Positions 26,255-34,739 of a stretch of 64,000 bases of DNA are shown in pieces. The position numbers and the translations under genes were made by a program. Source of the DNA: JANMDU01 sp043777675 (GTDB taxonomy: Bacteria > Pseudomonadota > Gammaproteobacteria > Burkholderiales > Burkholderiaceae_C); assembly GCA_043777675.1 (NCBI GenBank), contig JAYWHR010000061.1, positions 145,677 through 209,676 of the forward strand. Direction: 5' to 3'. Numbering within the stretch: position 1 is the first letter of the stretch; the number at the start of each line of letters is the position of its first letter. Under the pieces are notes generated by a model that was given only the letters and a program-made list of their open reading frames with translations, had not been told where the DNA came from and searched no databases.

Positions 26255-27046
26255 TTATTCGCCGCGAATGTTCACATCAAAATATTTGTCGTTGATGGTT
26301 TTGTACACGCCGTTGCCCGAGATGACTTTGAGCGCAGCATTGAGCTTGTTGCGCAGATCGACTTCACCTTTGCGCATGGCAATGCCTACTCCGCCGCCTT
26401 GGCTCGCACCGCCCGATGGGTAAATGCCAGCGCCCACTTTGCCGAAGCCTGCGCCTTGCGGAGATTTCAAGAACGCGGCAGTCGCTGCCAATGAAGAGCC
26501 GAAACCGATGTCGCCACGGCCAGCGGCCAGCTCCATCGTCACTTCCGATTCTTTGGCCACTTGCAGGATCTCGCTGTCTTTGTAGTTGTCAGCCAGATAT
26601 TTTGCACGCGGTGTATTGCGTGTGACGATGATTTTTTTGCCTTTGAGTGCGGCTGGCGTCACAGCGCTGAAAGCACCCGTTTTGGCAATGAAGGTCGAAG
26701 GAATATCGTAGTAGGAATCGCTGAAATCAGCATTCTTCTTGCGCTCTTCTGTGATCGACATCGAAGCGACGATCATGTCGAATTTCTTGGCATTCAGCGC
26801 AGGCATCATGCCATCCCACTCTTGTGCAACCATTGTGCATTCAGCTTTCATTTGGGCACAGAGGGCGTTGGCAATGTCAATATCAAAGCCAGAGAATTTG
26901 CCATCAGGCGCCATTTGGGAAAACGGTGGGTAATTGGCTTCCACACCAATGCGAATCTTCGTCCAACCCGGGGCTTGAGCTTGAACGGAAGTGGCAACCA
27001 AAAGACTTGCCAGAAGCGCGGATACGCCCAAAATTTTGCGAATCAT
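26255..27046 (-). CDS. Polar amino-acid ABC transporter substrate-binding protein (ArgT/HisJ-like)
   Basis: Periplasmic binding protein, 263 residues, with a cleaved signal peptide (SLLVATSVQAQA) and the family features IGVEANYPPF, GKFSGFDIDIANALC, WDGMMPALNAKKFDMIVASM (with the next residues SITEERKK) and GVGIAMRKG. This pattern is that of lysine/arginine/ornithine or histidine binders. The start at 27046 is supported by GGAG 8 bp upstream; the longer frame to 27076 adds no signal-like sequence. It is the first gene of the operon and divergent from the RpiR regulator. Confidence 0.9.
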   Translation of the reverse strand: MIRKILGVSALLASLLVATSVQAQAPGWTKIRIGVEANYPPFSQMAPDGKFSGFDIDIANALCAQMKAECTMVAQEWDGMMPALNAKKFDMIVASMSITEERKKNADFSDSYYDIPSTFIAKTGAFSAVTPAALKGKKIIVTRNTPRAKYLADNYKDSEILQVAKESEVTMELAAGRGDIGFGSSLAATAAFLKSPQGAGFGKVGAGIYPSGGASQGGGVGIAMRKGEVDLRNKLNAALKVISGNGVYKTINDKYFDVNIRGE

Positions 27047-27158
27047 AAATTTCTCCAGAAGTTGAACATCTTGCACCTAAACTTGAACAAAGCCTTCTGA
27101 CAACATCAGACGGCAACCTCAAACACAGTTTGTACCATAATTTTCATACAATTGAAAT

Positions 27159-28118
27159 ATGAAAAAACCAAGTCTTCCCAAAAACGCTTTGAACGCCCGT
27201 GCCCCTTTCAACGCACCAAGTGGCAACTCTGCAGATACCGCTTTTGCCCAATCAGAGCTGGGGCAAAAGCTGTTGCTCACATTGTCTGACCCCAGGGCCT
27301 CGCTGGCCAACAAGGCGGTTGCCGAGCAATTGCTGCGCAATCCGGTTCGAGCCACCGCTTGGGGCATCGAAGAGCTGGCCGCTCATGCGCATACGTCCGC
27401 AGCTACGCTCAGCCGCTTCGCACGCAGTATGGGCTTTTCAGGGTTCGCGGCCATGCGAGATGCCATGGCGCAGGTCTTGCAAAGCCTACTTCAGCCCATG
27501 GAAAAGCTGCGTCATGCGATGCAGCCAGGTGCTAAACAGGGGGTCGTAGCCCAAAGCCTAGAAGCTGGCCTGAGTAATGCGCGCTCTACGGCGCAAGCCT
27601 TGGACGCCGCGCAGTTATCGCGCATCAGTCAGCGGCTGGTCAGCGCCAGTACGGTGTATGTGATGGGATTTGGCATCAGCTCACATTTGGCCGCCATGCT
27701 CGCACTGAATTTGCAACCGTTTTGCAAAATGCTGATCAATGTGGTGGAGTTTGGTGGCACCGAGGTGGCCGCTGGCCGCCTGATGAACATTGACCAAAAC
27801 GATGTGCTGATTGTGTTGAGCTTTCCGCGCTATGCAAGGGATGCGATTCAACTGACCAGCTATGCGCGTGATCGTGGTGCGCATATCGTCGCGCTAACTG
27901 ATTCAATGGCTTCACCACTGGTAGCGCAAGCCGATCATGTCTTGCTGGCCGCTGCGCAGCATCCAGTCATTTCCAGCAGCTCAGTCGCAGTGTTGTTGCT
28001 GATGGAGGCGCTGGTCACCAGTCTCATGATCAGCCGCAAAGCACACGTACAGCAAGCTGGCAAGCTCACCGAAGCCATTGCTGGCTATCTTGTTTCCTCA
28101 TCGGGTAAGAAACGCTAA
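27159..28118 (+). CDS. MurR/RpiR family transcriptional regulator
   Basis: A 319-residue regulator with an N-terminal RpiR helix-turn-helix (WGIEELAAHAHTSAATLSRF near 67-86, then ARSMGFSGFAAMRDAM) and a C-terminal SIS sugar-phosphate-like binding domain (VYVMGFGISSHLAAMLALNL near 165). It is encoded divergently from the amino-acid uptake operon, 112 bp from the binding-protein start, and probably controls it even though the family usually senses phosphosugars. The gene ends tail-to-tail with lptE, sharing CTAA as overlapping stop codons. Confidence 0.9.
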   Translation: MKKPSLPKNALNARAPFNAPSGNSADTAFAQSELGQKLLLTLSDPRASLANKAVAEQLLRNPVRATAWGIEELAAHAHTSAATLSRFARSMGFSGFAAMRDAMAQVLQSLLQPMEKLRHAMQPGAKQGVVAQSLEAGLSNARSTAQALDAAQLSRISQRLVSASTVYVMGFGISSHLAAMLALNLQPFCKMLINVVEFGGTEVAAGRLMNIDQNDVLIVLSFPRYARDAIQLTSYARDRGAHIVALTDSMASPLVAQADHVLLAAAQHPVISSSSVAVLLLMEALVTSLMISRKAHVQQAGKLTEAIAGYLVSSSGKKR

Positions 28119-28651
28119 AAAGCTTTCACTGCCGACAACCGACGCAGCGCCTGTTGCACGACATCGCTTTGCATGCTGCGGTAAATCAACGCTTCTTCAG
28201 CTTCTTTAGCAAGCGCACCGCTTTCATTGAAACTGAAATCGCGCTCCAGCAAGAGCTCCGTTTCGGGAATGATTTCTTTGCCATCACGCGAACGCAAGCG
28301 AAATTTAAAGCGCACGCGGAGCTGAAATTCTCGCACTTGGCCTGTGGCATTCACACCCACCACCGTCTTCTCGCGTTGGTCTTGCAACACATCCAAGACC
28401 ACTTGCGCCGCATCAAGTTGGCGGTTGTCTGAAATCACGCGCACGCCGCTGGATTCGAGGGAGCGACGCAGCTCTTGGCCAAGGCTTGAGCTCTCCGCAA
28501 AGCCTGCATACATGGTGTTGAAAGGCAGTTTGGGCGTTTGGCGCAGCTGGAAGCCGCAGGCTGAAAGGCCGATCCCAAGCAAGGGCGCACCGACCACCAT
28601 CAGCAGATGGCGGCGAGAGTGCTGCAATGAGTTGTTGTGCATCATGTTCAC
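28115..28651 (-). CDS. lptE: LPS-assembly lipoprotein LptE
   Basis: Outer-membrane lipoprotein that plugs the LptD barrel and helps insert lipopolysaccharide in the outer leaflet. The 178-residue product has a lipobox (LSAC, cysteine near 32) followed by GFQLR, the hallmark start of mature LptE, then beta-rich sequence ending YRSMQSDVVQQALRRL. GTG at 28651 overlaps the leuS stop by 4 bp; ATG codons two and three positions downstream are alternatives. The leuS-lptE order is the standard one in betaproteobacteria. Confidence 0.92.
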   Translation of the reverse strand: MNMMHNNSLQHSRRHLLMVVGAPLLGIGLSACGFQLRQTPKLPFNTMYAGFAESSSLGQELRRSLESSGVRVISDNRQLDAAQVVLDVLQDQREKTVVGVNATGQVREFQLRVRFKFRLRSRDGKEIIPETELLLERDFSFNESGALAKEAEEALIYRSMQSDVVQQALRRLSAVKAF

Positions 28652-31431
28652 ACCACAATGTTAACCAATCGTCCGGGCACTAGAATAATTTTCTTCGGCG
28701 TTGCACCCGCAGCAGCTTTTTGAAAGGCTTCGCTGGCAAGCGCCGCGGCTTCGATCTGCTCTTTGCATGCACCAGCGGCCACGCGAATCGAGCCGCGCAG
28801 CTTACCAGCGACTTGCAGCATCAGCTCCATTTCATCTTGTACCAAGGCTTGTGTATCCACCTGCGGCCAATGCGCATCGAGCAAATCACCATGTGCTTTC
28901 GCATAGCCCAGCTCTTGCCATAGCGCATGCGCCAAATGCGGTGTCGCTGGATAGAGCACGCGCAGCAAGATGCCAAAGCCTTCTTGCAACACCAGCATGT
29001 CGCTTTTCGCAGCCACTTGCGTGCCTTCATCGGTTTTAAAACCATCGAGTGCATTGAGCAATTTCATCGCACCCGAGACCACCGTGTTGTACTGCATACG
29101 CTCATAGTCGTAGCTGATTTGCTTGAGCACGGTATGAACTTCTAAGCGTAATGTTTTTGCATTTTTACTGATATTTTTAAGATCAAATGAGCCATTAGCC
29201 GGCATAGAATGTGCGTAAAGTGCTATTGAATTAATAGTATTTAATTTATGGCCATAGCCCCAAACACGCTTGAGGAAACGGTAGCTGCCTTCCACCGCGC
29301 CATCGTTCCATTCCAATGTGGCCTCCGGTGGTGCGGTAAACATCGTGTACAGCCGTGCCGTATCCGCGCCATATTTGTTGATCAGTTCCTGCGGATCAAT
29401 GCCGTTGTTTTTGCTCTTGCTCATCGTGCCTACGCCTTCGTAGGTGATGGCTGTGCCGGCTGGCAAGTGCTCGCCTGCGTAGTCTACGGCGTGCTTTAAC
29501 TTTGCGCCTGTGATCTTGCCAGCTTCATCGTGAACGTGCTCCACATCGTGCGGCCAGAAATATTCCTTGCCGCCTTTTTCGTTTTTGCGCGAGTAGATGT
29601 GGTTGAGCACCATGCCTTGGCATAGCAGCTTGGTAAACGGCTCGTCCATGCGCACCAAATGCATATCGCGCATCACCTTCGTCCAGAAGCGGGCGTAGAG
29701 CAAATGCAGGATGGCATGCTCGATGCCACCGATGTATTGATCCATGCCGGCGGCGCTTGCGCCGTTGGCTTTCGCGGGCATCCAGTAATTGACGGAATCA
29801 TTCGTCATCACAGCGCTGTCTTTTTGGTCTTGCTGCGGCAGGCAATAGCGGATGAAATACCAAGATGAATCCACAAACGTATCCATCGTGTCGGTCTCGC
29901 GCCGCGCATCTGCGCCGCAAATTGGGCATGTCGCGCCTTTGTGAAAGCCTTCATGCTTAGCCAGCGGATTTCCCGAGCCATCGGGAATGCAATCTTCGGG
30001 TAGCTTCACGGGAAGCTGCGACAGCGGAACAGGTTGCGCGCCATGCTCTGGGCAATGCACGATAGGAATTGGCGTGCCCCAATAGCGCTGGCGGCTGATG
30101 CCCCAATCGCGCAGGCGCCACGTGGTTTTTTTCTCGCCGAGATTAATAGTTGCGAGATCCGCCGCTACCAAATCAACGCAAGCTTTGAATTTCAAACCAT
30201 CGTATTTGCCGGAGTTGATCGCGATGCCTTCGCCTTTTTCTCCGTAGTGGTCTTGCCACGCATCGGCAGAAAAATCTTTCCCGGCCACCTCTACAACCTG
30301 TTTGATACTTAGGCTGTATTTCTTAGCAAACGAAAAATCGCGCTCATCATGAGCAGGCACGCCCATGACCGCACCATCGCCGTAGCTCATCAACACATAA
30401 TTGCCGACCCAGACTTCTATTTGGGAACCCGTTAAAGGATGCGAGACAAACAAGCCGGTAGCCACGCCTTCTTTTTCTTTCACGGCCAGCTCAGCTTCCG
30501 TCGTGCCCCCAGTTTTGAGTGCTTCTATTTTTATAGCAAGATCGCTAGATAATTCGCCGGCTCGCATTGCTATTGGATGCTCAGGAGCAACTGCCACAAA
30601 GGTCACGCCCATGATCGTATCGGCGCGCGTGGTGAACACATACATCTTGCCGTCTTGCACCAGCTTGCCGTGCGCATCGGCAATAGCATGCGGAAAAGCG
30701 AAGCGCACACCTTCGGATTTGCCGAGCCAGTTTTCCTGCATCAAGCGCACTTTGTCGGGCCAGCCGGTCAGTGTCGCGTTGGGGTTGCCGATCTGGACAT
30801 GATCGAGCAGCTCTTGCGCGTAATCGGTGATTTTCAGGTAATAGCCTGGAATCTCGCGCTTCTCCACAGTCGCGCCCGTGCGCCAGCCTTTGCCGTCAAT
30901 CACCTGCTCATTGGCGAGCACGGTTTGATCGACCGGATCCCAATTCACAATCTGAGTTTTGCGATACGCGATGCCCTTTTCCAGCATCTTCAAAAACAGC
31001 CACTGATTCCATTTGTAATAAGCCGGATCGCACGCCGCCATCTCGCGGCTCCAATCAATCGCCAGCCCCATGGCCTGCATCTGGCCTTTCATGTGCTCGA
31101 TGTTGCTGTATGTCCACTTCGCGGGCGGCACTTTGTTTTTCATCGCCGCGTTTTCAGCCGGCAAGCCAAACGCATCCCAGCCCATGGGCATGAGCACATT
31201 GAAGCCCTTCATGCGCAGCTGGCGCGTGAGCATGTCGTTGATGGTGTAGTTGCGCACATGACCCATGTGCAGCTTGCCACTGGGATACGGCAGCATGGAG
31301 CAGGCGTAGTATTTGGGCTTTAAGTTGCCTTGAGCATCCTTGGCCTGCTCGTGCACGCGGTAAGCATCTTTTTCGCGCCAATGCGTCTGCGCGGCTTGCT
31401 CAATGGCGGTGTGATCGTATTTTTCTTGCAT
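28648..31431 (-). CDS. leuS: Leucyl-tRNA synthetase
   Basis: Class I aminoacyl-tRNA synthetase charging tRNA-Leu. The 927-residue protein shows the HIGH-type motif HMGH (55-58), the CP1 editing domain with GGTTEAELAVKEKEG and VPAHDERDF, the zinc-like CPICGAD region, and the KMSKS loop as TMSKSKNNG. It is longer than most bacterial LeuRS (about 860-880 residues). One visible reason is an R1 repeat in frame at about residues 730-748, between the catalytic core and the anticodon-binding helices, just before LRLEVHTVLKQ. lptE follows with a 4-bp overlap. Confidence 0.97.
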   Translation of the reverse strand: MQEKYDHTAIEQAAQTHWREKDAYRVHEQAKDAQGNLKPKYYACSMLPYPSGKLHMGHVRNYTINDMLTRQLRMKGFNVLMPMGWDAFGLPAENAAMKNKVPPAKWTYSNIEHMKGQMQAMGLAIDWSREMAACDPAYYKWNQWLFLKMLEKGIAYRKTQIVNWDPVDQTVLANEQVIDGKGWRTGATVEKREIPGYYLKITDYAQELLDHVQIGNPNATLTGWPDKVRLMQENWLGKSEGVRFAFPHAIADAHGKLVQDGKMYVFTTRADTIMGVTFVAVAPEHPIAMRAGELSSDLAIKIEALKTGGTTEAELAVKEKEGVATGLFVSHPLTGSQIEVWVGNYVLMSYGDGAVMGVPAHDERDFSFAKKYSLSIKQVVEVAGKDFSADAWQDHYGEKGEGIAINSGKYDGLKFKACVDLVAADLATINLGEKKTTWRLRDWGISRQRYWGTPIPIVHCPEHGAQPVPLSQLPVKLPEDCIPDGSGNPLAKHEGFHKGATCPICGADARRETDTMDTFVDSSWYFIRYCLPQQDQKDSAVMTNDSVNYWMPAKANGASAAGMDQYIGGIEHAILHLLYARFWTKVMRDMHLVRMDEPFTKLLCQGMVLNHIYSRKNEKGGKEYFWPHDVEHVHDEAGKITGAKLKHAVDYAGEHLPAGTAITYEGVGTMSKSKNNGIDPQELINKYGADTARLYTMFTAPPEATLEWNDGAVEGSYRFLKRVWGYGHKLNTINSIALYAHSMPANGSFDLKNISKNAKTLRLEVHTVLKQISYDYERMQYNTVVSGAMKLLNALDGFKTDEGTQVAAKSDMLVLQEGFGILLRVLYPATPHLAHALWQELGYAKAHGDLLDAHWPQVDTQALVQDEMELMLQVAGKLRGSIRVAAGACKEQIEAAALASEAFQKAAAGATPKKIILVPGRLVNIVV
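29189..29243 (-). repeat. R1 dispersed repeat, copy 7, in frame inside leuS
   Basis: On the minus strand it reads TACGCACATTCTATGCCGGC with the left flank CTATTAATTCAATAG. It is translated in the leuS frame as roughly TINSIALYAHSMPANG without interrupting the gene. Confidence 0.75.
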
Positions 31432-31451
31432 AACTAAAACTCAAAACTAAC

Positions 31452-31865
31452 TTATAAAAACGGATTCTTGATCGAGAGAGATCCGCCGCCAAACTGCGTA
31501 GGAATCTTCACATTCAAGCCGTGCTGCATATCTTCGGAATACACCACATCACAACGCATTCCAGCGGCAGCTGCGACGATATTCGCATCAAAAATATTGA
31601 ACTGATACCGCTCTGCCAAATAAACAGCAAGTTTATGGGTACTCAACGTGAGATCGCATACTTTGCAAATGCCTTGCAGCGTTTGGCTGATTTCTGCAAT
31701 CTCCAACCAGGGCATTTTCCGCTTGCCACGCAACACATTGGCAAATTCATTGAGCACCTGAGCACTGATGACGCAATCACTTTCCAATAATTCTTCAACG
31801 CGCTCGGCAAATGGATGCTTGTCCACCCAATACACCAACACATTGGTATCTAAAAAAACACTCAT
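31452..31865 (-). CDS. vapC: PIN-domain toxin (VapC-like)
   Basis: A 137-residue PIN-domain ribonuclease. The acidic active-site residues are in place: Asp in FLDTNVLVYW, Glu in LNEFANVLRG and Asp in FNIFDANIVAAA. It is co-transcribed with the AbrB-type antitoxin gene directly upstream, overlapping by 4 bp. It looks intact, unlike the copy at 12.9 kb. The module separates leuS from exbD, which often lie close together in related genomes. The leftover sequence YSEDMQHG near the end is also found in the PIN toxin at 58.9 kb, so the two are related. Confidence 0.9.
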   Translation of the reverse strand: MSVFLDTNVLVYWVDKHPFAERVEELLESDCVISAQVLNEFANVLRGKRKMPWLEIAEISQTLQGICKVCDLTLSTHKLAVYLAERYQFNIFDANIVAAAAGMRCDVVYSEDMQHGLNVKIPTQFGGGSLSIKNPFL

Positions 31866-32131
31866 GGCGCGGTGTCTTCTATCGTGCGAGAGTTGGCCTC
31901 TTCGCGATTAAATTTCCAGCCTTCGGGCCAAGAGCCACGGTATTTGCGCATGGATTCGATCAGCTCTTTTTTCGTGGGCTCACGGCTGATTTCAATGGCG
32001 GGCATAGCAGTCTTGCCTTTTTTCTTGACAGGCCGCACTTCTAGCTCATCGCCCTCAGAAATGCCCAGCTCATGCACCAGCGCCATCGGCAGGCGCACGC
32101 CCAAACTGTTGCCCCATTTTGCGACTTGCAT
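31862..32131 (-). CDS. vapB: AbrB/MazE-type antitoxin of the vapC module
   Basis: An 89-residue antitoxin with an N-terminal swapped-hairpin domain (WGNSLGVRLPMALVHELGIS at about 5-24) and a C-terminal tail (GWKFNREEANSR) that would bind the PIN toxin. The same tail motif occurs in the antitoxin at 58.6 kb, although that one has a ribbon-helix-helix head. ATG 32131 was chosen because GGAGATTGTC precedes it and the AbrB fold begins there. A perfect palindromic operator lies 15 bp further upstream, consistent with autoregulation. Confidence 0.9.
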   Translation of the reverse strand: MQVAKWGNSLGVRLPMALVHELGISEGDELEVRPVKKKGKTAMPAIEISREPTKKELIESMRKYRGSWPEGWKFNREEANSRTIEDTAP

Positions 32132-32145
32132 GACAATCTCCGAAT

Positions 32146-32172
32146 GGATATACAAAACGTTATTGTATATCC
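32146..32172. promoter_or_regulatory. Palindromic operator of the vapBC operon
   Basis: GGATATACAA (32146-32155) and TTGTATATCC (32163-32172) are a perfect 10-bp inverted repeat with a 7-bp spacer. It lies 14 bp upstream of the antitoxin ATG and overlaps the expected promoter; the role as antitoxin binding site is inferred. Confidence 0.7.
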
Positions 32173-32188
32173 AAACCAGCTGTGACAA

Positions 32189-32629
32189 TCATGGTTTAGC
32201 AGGTGGGGCTTGGGGCGCTTGCGGGTTAGCTACGAAGCCAATCCGTGAGAGGCCGGCCTTTTGGGCAATGCCGATCACTTCAACAACTTTACCGTAGGGC
32301 ACGGTTTCGTCAGAACGCAGTTGCACTTCGGTGTCTTTGTTTTGGGTGGCCGTTTGTTTGAGGCTATCGGCCAGTGCGGAAAGCTCAATAGGCTGATCGC
32401 CGAGGAAGACTTTGGCAGATTTATCGATGACGACCGTGACGAATTTCGGCGCTTCCGTAGGCTTGGCAGCATCGGTGCTCGGCAGATCAAGCTTGATGGA
32501 GCTGGCCAGAAGTGGCGCGGTGATGATGAAGATCACGAGCAGCACGAGCATGACATCGACCAGCGGCGTAACATTGATTTCGCTCATGGGTTGGCTGCCC
32601 TTGCTGCGCTCGAGTTTGCCGAAGCTCAT
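32189..32629 (-). CDS. exbD: ExbD/TolR family biopolymer transport protein
   Basis: A 146-residue inner-membrane protein with one helix near the N-terminus (INVTPLVDVMLVLLVIFI, with the conserved proton-conducting Asp in VDVMLVL) and a periplasmic domain ending in a Pro/Ala-rich tail. With the ExbB-like protein it forms the proton-driven motor that energises TonB- or Tol-dependent processes. The genes lie 3 bp apart. No tonB gene is present in the window, so whether the motor serves TonB or another partner is open. Confidence 0.92.
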   Translation of the reverse strand: MSFGKLERSKGSQPMSEINVTPLVDVMLVLLVIFIITAPLLASSIKLDLPSTDAAKPTEAPKFVTVVIDKSAKVFLGDQPIELSALADSLKQTATQNKDTEVQLRSDETVPYGKVVEVIGIAQKAGLSRIGFVANPQAPQAPPAKP

Positions 32630-32632
32630 GAC

Positions 32633-33280
32633 TTACTTCACAGAATGATGCGCAAGTAGCTCGCGCAGATCGCGGGCGAAGCCTTCTAGATCGGCTTCGA
32701 TGCGGCCGATGTAGCGGCCAAAGAGGTTGAAGGCTAGCACAGCGGGAATGGCCACTGCCAAGCCCGCGGCCGTCATGATCAAGGCTTCGCCCACGGGGCC
32801 AGCAATTTTGTCAATCGTCACCTGGCCTGCGCCGACCAAGCCGACGAGCGCGTGATAGATACCCCAAACTGTACCGAGTAGACCGACGAAGGGCGCTGTG
32901 GAACCCACTGTAGCAAGCAAGATTTGGCCGAATTGCAACTTAAGCAACACGCCATGGAGTGCATCGCGCAAGAGGCGCGTGAGCTGCTGGGCTTTGTCAC
33001 CTGCACCGGCGAGCGTGCCGATTGCATTCACCTGTGCGGCATCGATCAAGGGTAATACCAGGTGCTCTCGATCTAGCGCAGCAACACTTGCACGGCCTTG
33101 TGCAACATCGGCTGCCTGCCAAAAGCTGGCAACAGACTTTGCAACATCAGGCACAGCGCGCTTGATGATCCAGGCTTTCCAAAAAATGACCACCCAGCTC
33201 GCTATTGACATGGCCAACAGCAGCACGGCAATGAATTTGCCAACACCATCACTTTGCTTGAGAAAATCCAGTGCTTCCAT
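32633..33280 (-). CDS. exbB: MotA/TolQ/ExbB family proton channel protein
   Basis: A 215-residue protein with three membrane helices: one near the N-terminus (LLLAMSIASWVVIFWKAWII) and two in the conserved MotA/TolQ/ExbB block (ATVGSTAPFVGLLGTVWGIY near 125, EALIMTAAGLAVAIPAVLAF near 165). It is the pentameric partner of ExbD. It is separated by 2 bp from dapB upstream and 3 bp from exbD downstream, so bamE-dapB-exbB-exbD appears to be one transcription unit. Confidence 0.93.
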   Translation of the reverse strand: MEALDFLKQSDGVGKFIAVLLLAMSIASWVVIFWKAWIIKRAVPDVAKSVASFWQAADVAQGRASVAALDREHLVLPLIDAAQVNAIGTLAGAGDKAQQLTRLLRDALHGVLLKLQFGQILLATVGSTAPFVGLLGTVWGIYHALVGLVGAGQVTIDKIAGPVGEALIMTAAGLAVAIPAVLAFNLFGRYIGRIEADLEGFARDLRELLAHHSVK

Positions 33281-33282
33281 TT

Positions 33283-34101
33283 TTAGTGTTTTCCATTCAG
33301 TCCAAGCACGTCAAACATATCGTACATGCCGTTTTTCTTGCCCGAAAGAAAGCGAACAGCGCGCAGTGCGCCTGCCGAATACGTGGCGCGGCTGGATGAT
33401 TTATGCGTGATCTCAATGCGCTCGCCAATCCCCGCGAAAAGCACGGTATGGTCGCCCACGATATCGCCGCCGCGAATGGTGGAGAAGCCGATGGTGGAAG
33501 GATCACGCTCTCCGGTGTGGCCGTAGCGTTCATAGACGGCGCAATCTTTCAAATCGCGGCCCATAGATTCGGCGATCACTTCACCCATTTTCAAGGCCGT
33601 GCCAGAAGGTGCATCCACTTTATGGCGATGATGGGCTTCGATGATTTCGATGTCGTATCCGGTGGCCAGCGCTTTTGCGGCCATCTGCAACAGCTTTAAA
33701 GTGACGTTCACACCCACGCTCATATTGGGCGCAATCAAGATGGCAATGTCTTTTGACGCGTCTTGCAATTGCTGTTTTTGTGCATCCGAAAAACCCGTCG
33801 TACCGATGACCATGCTAAGCCCAAGCTTTCGACATTCGGCTAAATGCGCCATCGTGCCCTCAGGCCGGGTGAAATCGATCAGCGCGTGGCAGCCTTTGAG
33901 AGCATGCGCTACGTCGGAGGTGATCGTCACACCGCTGGCGGTGCCGAGGAAGCCGCTGGCATCCAAGCCGATGCCAGAGCTGCCCGGCATGTCAAGAGCG
34001 CCACCAAGAACGCAGTCGTCTGCCTGCGTGACGGCTTCAATCAGCATGCGCCCCATACGCCCGCCTGCACCGGTGATGCAAATTTTATGCGGCGTACTCA
34101 T
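33283..34101 (-). CDS. dapB: 4-hydroxy-tetrahydrodipicolinate reductase
   Basis: Reduces 4-hydroxy-tetrahydrodipicolinate to tetrahydrodipicolinate with NAD(P)H in lysine and diaminopimelate synthesis. The 272-residue product shows the dinucleotide motif ITGAGGRMGRML at the N-terminus, FTRPEGTMAHLAECRKLG, GTTGFS near 100 and the DapB signature EIIEAHHRHKVDAPSGTALK near 153. It overlaps the bamE stop by 1 bp. Length and motifs are fully typical. Confidence 0.96.
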   Translation of the reverse strand: MSTPHKICITGAGGRMGRMLIEAVTQADDCVLGGALDMPGSSGIGLDASGFLGTASGVTITSDVAHALKGCHALIDFTRPEGTMAHLAECRKLGLSMVIGTTGFSDAQKQQLQDASKDIAILIAPNMSVGVNVTLKLLQMAAKALATGYDIEIIEAHHRHKVDAPSGTALKMGEVIAESMGRDLKDCAVYERYGHTGERDPSTIGFSTIRGGDIVGDHTVLFAGIGERIEITHKSSSRATYSAGALRAVRFLSGKKNGMYDMFDVLGLNGKH

Positions 34102-34646
34102 CAGCGGACGGCAGACTCTAAAGGTGGATAAACACGCGCCGGCGCACTCCCGCTGGCTGAGCTGCTGGTATTGGCTGCAGGATCTACTCTCACAGGAGCG
34201 GGTAGTTTGTCAGCAGGGATCACCAAAACCGGTACTTTCCCAAGCGGGCGACCCGCAGAGAGCGATGTCACAAACTCTTCTTCGGAAATCAGCTCATCGC
34301 TTTCCACTTTGGCTAACTCATCGCCTTTAAAAAACACAGTCAGCTTGCGCTGCTGCGGCTGTGCACTTTGGCGGCGAATGGTGAACACGAAATCCCAGCG
34401 ATCAGCATGAAAAGCGCTGGTCACCAAAGGAGAGCCCAAAATATCTTTGACCTGAGCACGGGGCATGCCGATTTGAAGCGCCTCTTTTTGCTCTTTCGAG
34501 ATGAAGTTGCCTTGGACAACTTCTGCGCGGTAAGGCGTGATCAAACCAGCGACGCGACCGCTCGCGCCATCGAAGCTTGAGCAAGCCGATAGGCACAAGC
34601 CGGCAAGGGCTAAAGAAAGGAGGCGTGGGGCAAAATGGACTTGCAT
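34101..34646 (-). CDS. bamE: Outer-membrane assembly lipoprotein BamE
   Basis: Lipoprotein of the BAM complex that folds beta-barrel proteins into the outer membrane. The 181-residue product has lipobox LSAC (cysteine near 21), the BamE/SmpA domain (TPYRAEVVQGNFISKEQ near 36, IGMPRAQVKDILGSPLV near 58, WDFVFT near 84) and a Pro/Ser-rich C-terminal extension longer than in E. coli. It is divergent from fur, as in many betaproteobacteria; the 93-bp gap carries both promoters. Confidence 0.93.
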   Translation of the reverse strand: MQVHFAPRLLSLALAGLCLSACSSFDGASGRVAGLITPYRAEVVQGNFISKEQKEALQIGMPRAQVKDILGSPLVTSAFHADRWDFVFTIRRQSAQPQQRKLTVFFKGDELAKVESDELISEEEFVTSLSAGRPLGKVPVLVIPADKLPAPVRVDPAANTSSSASGSAPARVYPPLESAVR

Positions 34647-34739
34647 TGAAAACGGGGCACTGGCGCAATAGGTGCACTAGGGCTATTGAGGGTTATGATC
34701 AACCCATTGTAGCGGCATGCCCATACCAACTCCCCGCCC

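Noticed and set aside
30525..30563. R1-like sequence inside leuS (TAGCAAGATCGCTAG then TTCGCCGGC)
   Set aside because: The encoded residues ELSSDLAIKIEALK match ordinary LeuRS sequence before GGTTEAE, so the resemblance is probably chance.
34690..34705. Inverted repeat GGGTT-N6-AACCC between bamE and fur as a Fur box
   Set aside because: Does not match the GATAAT-type Fur consensus; too short to assign.
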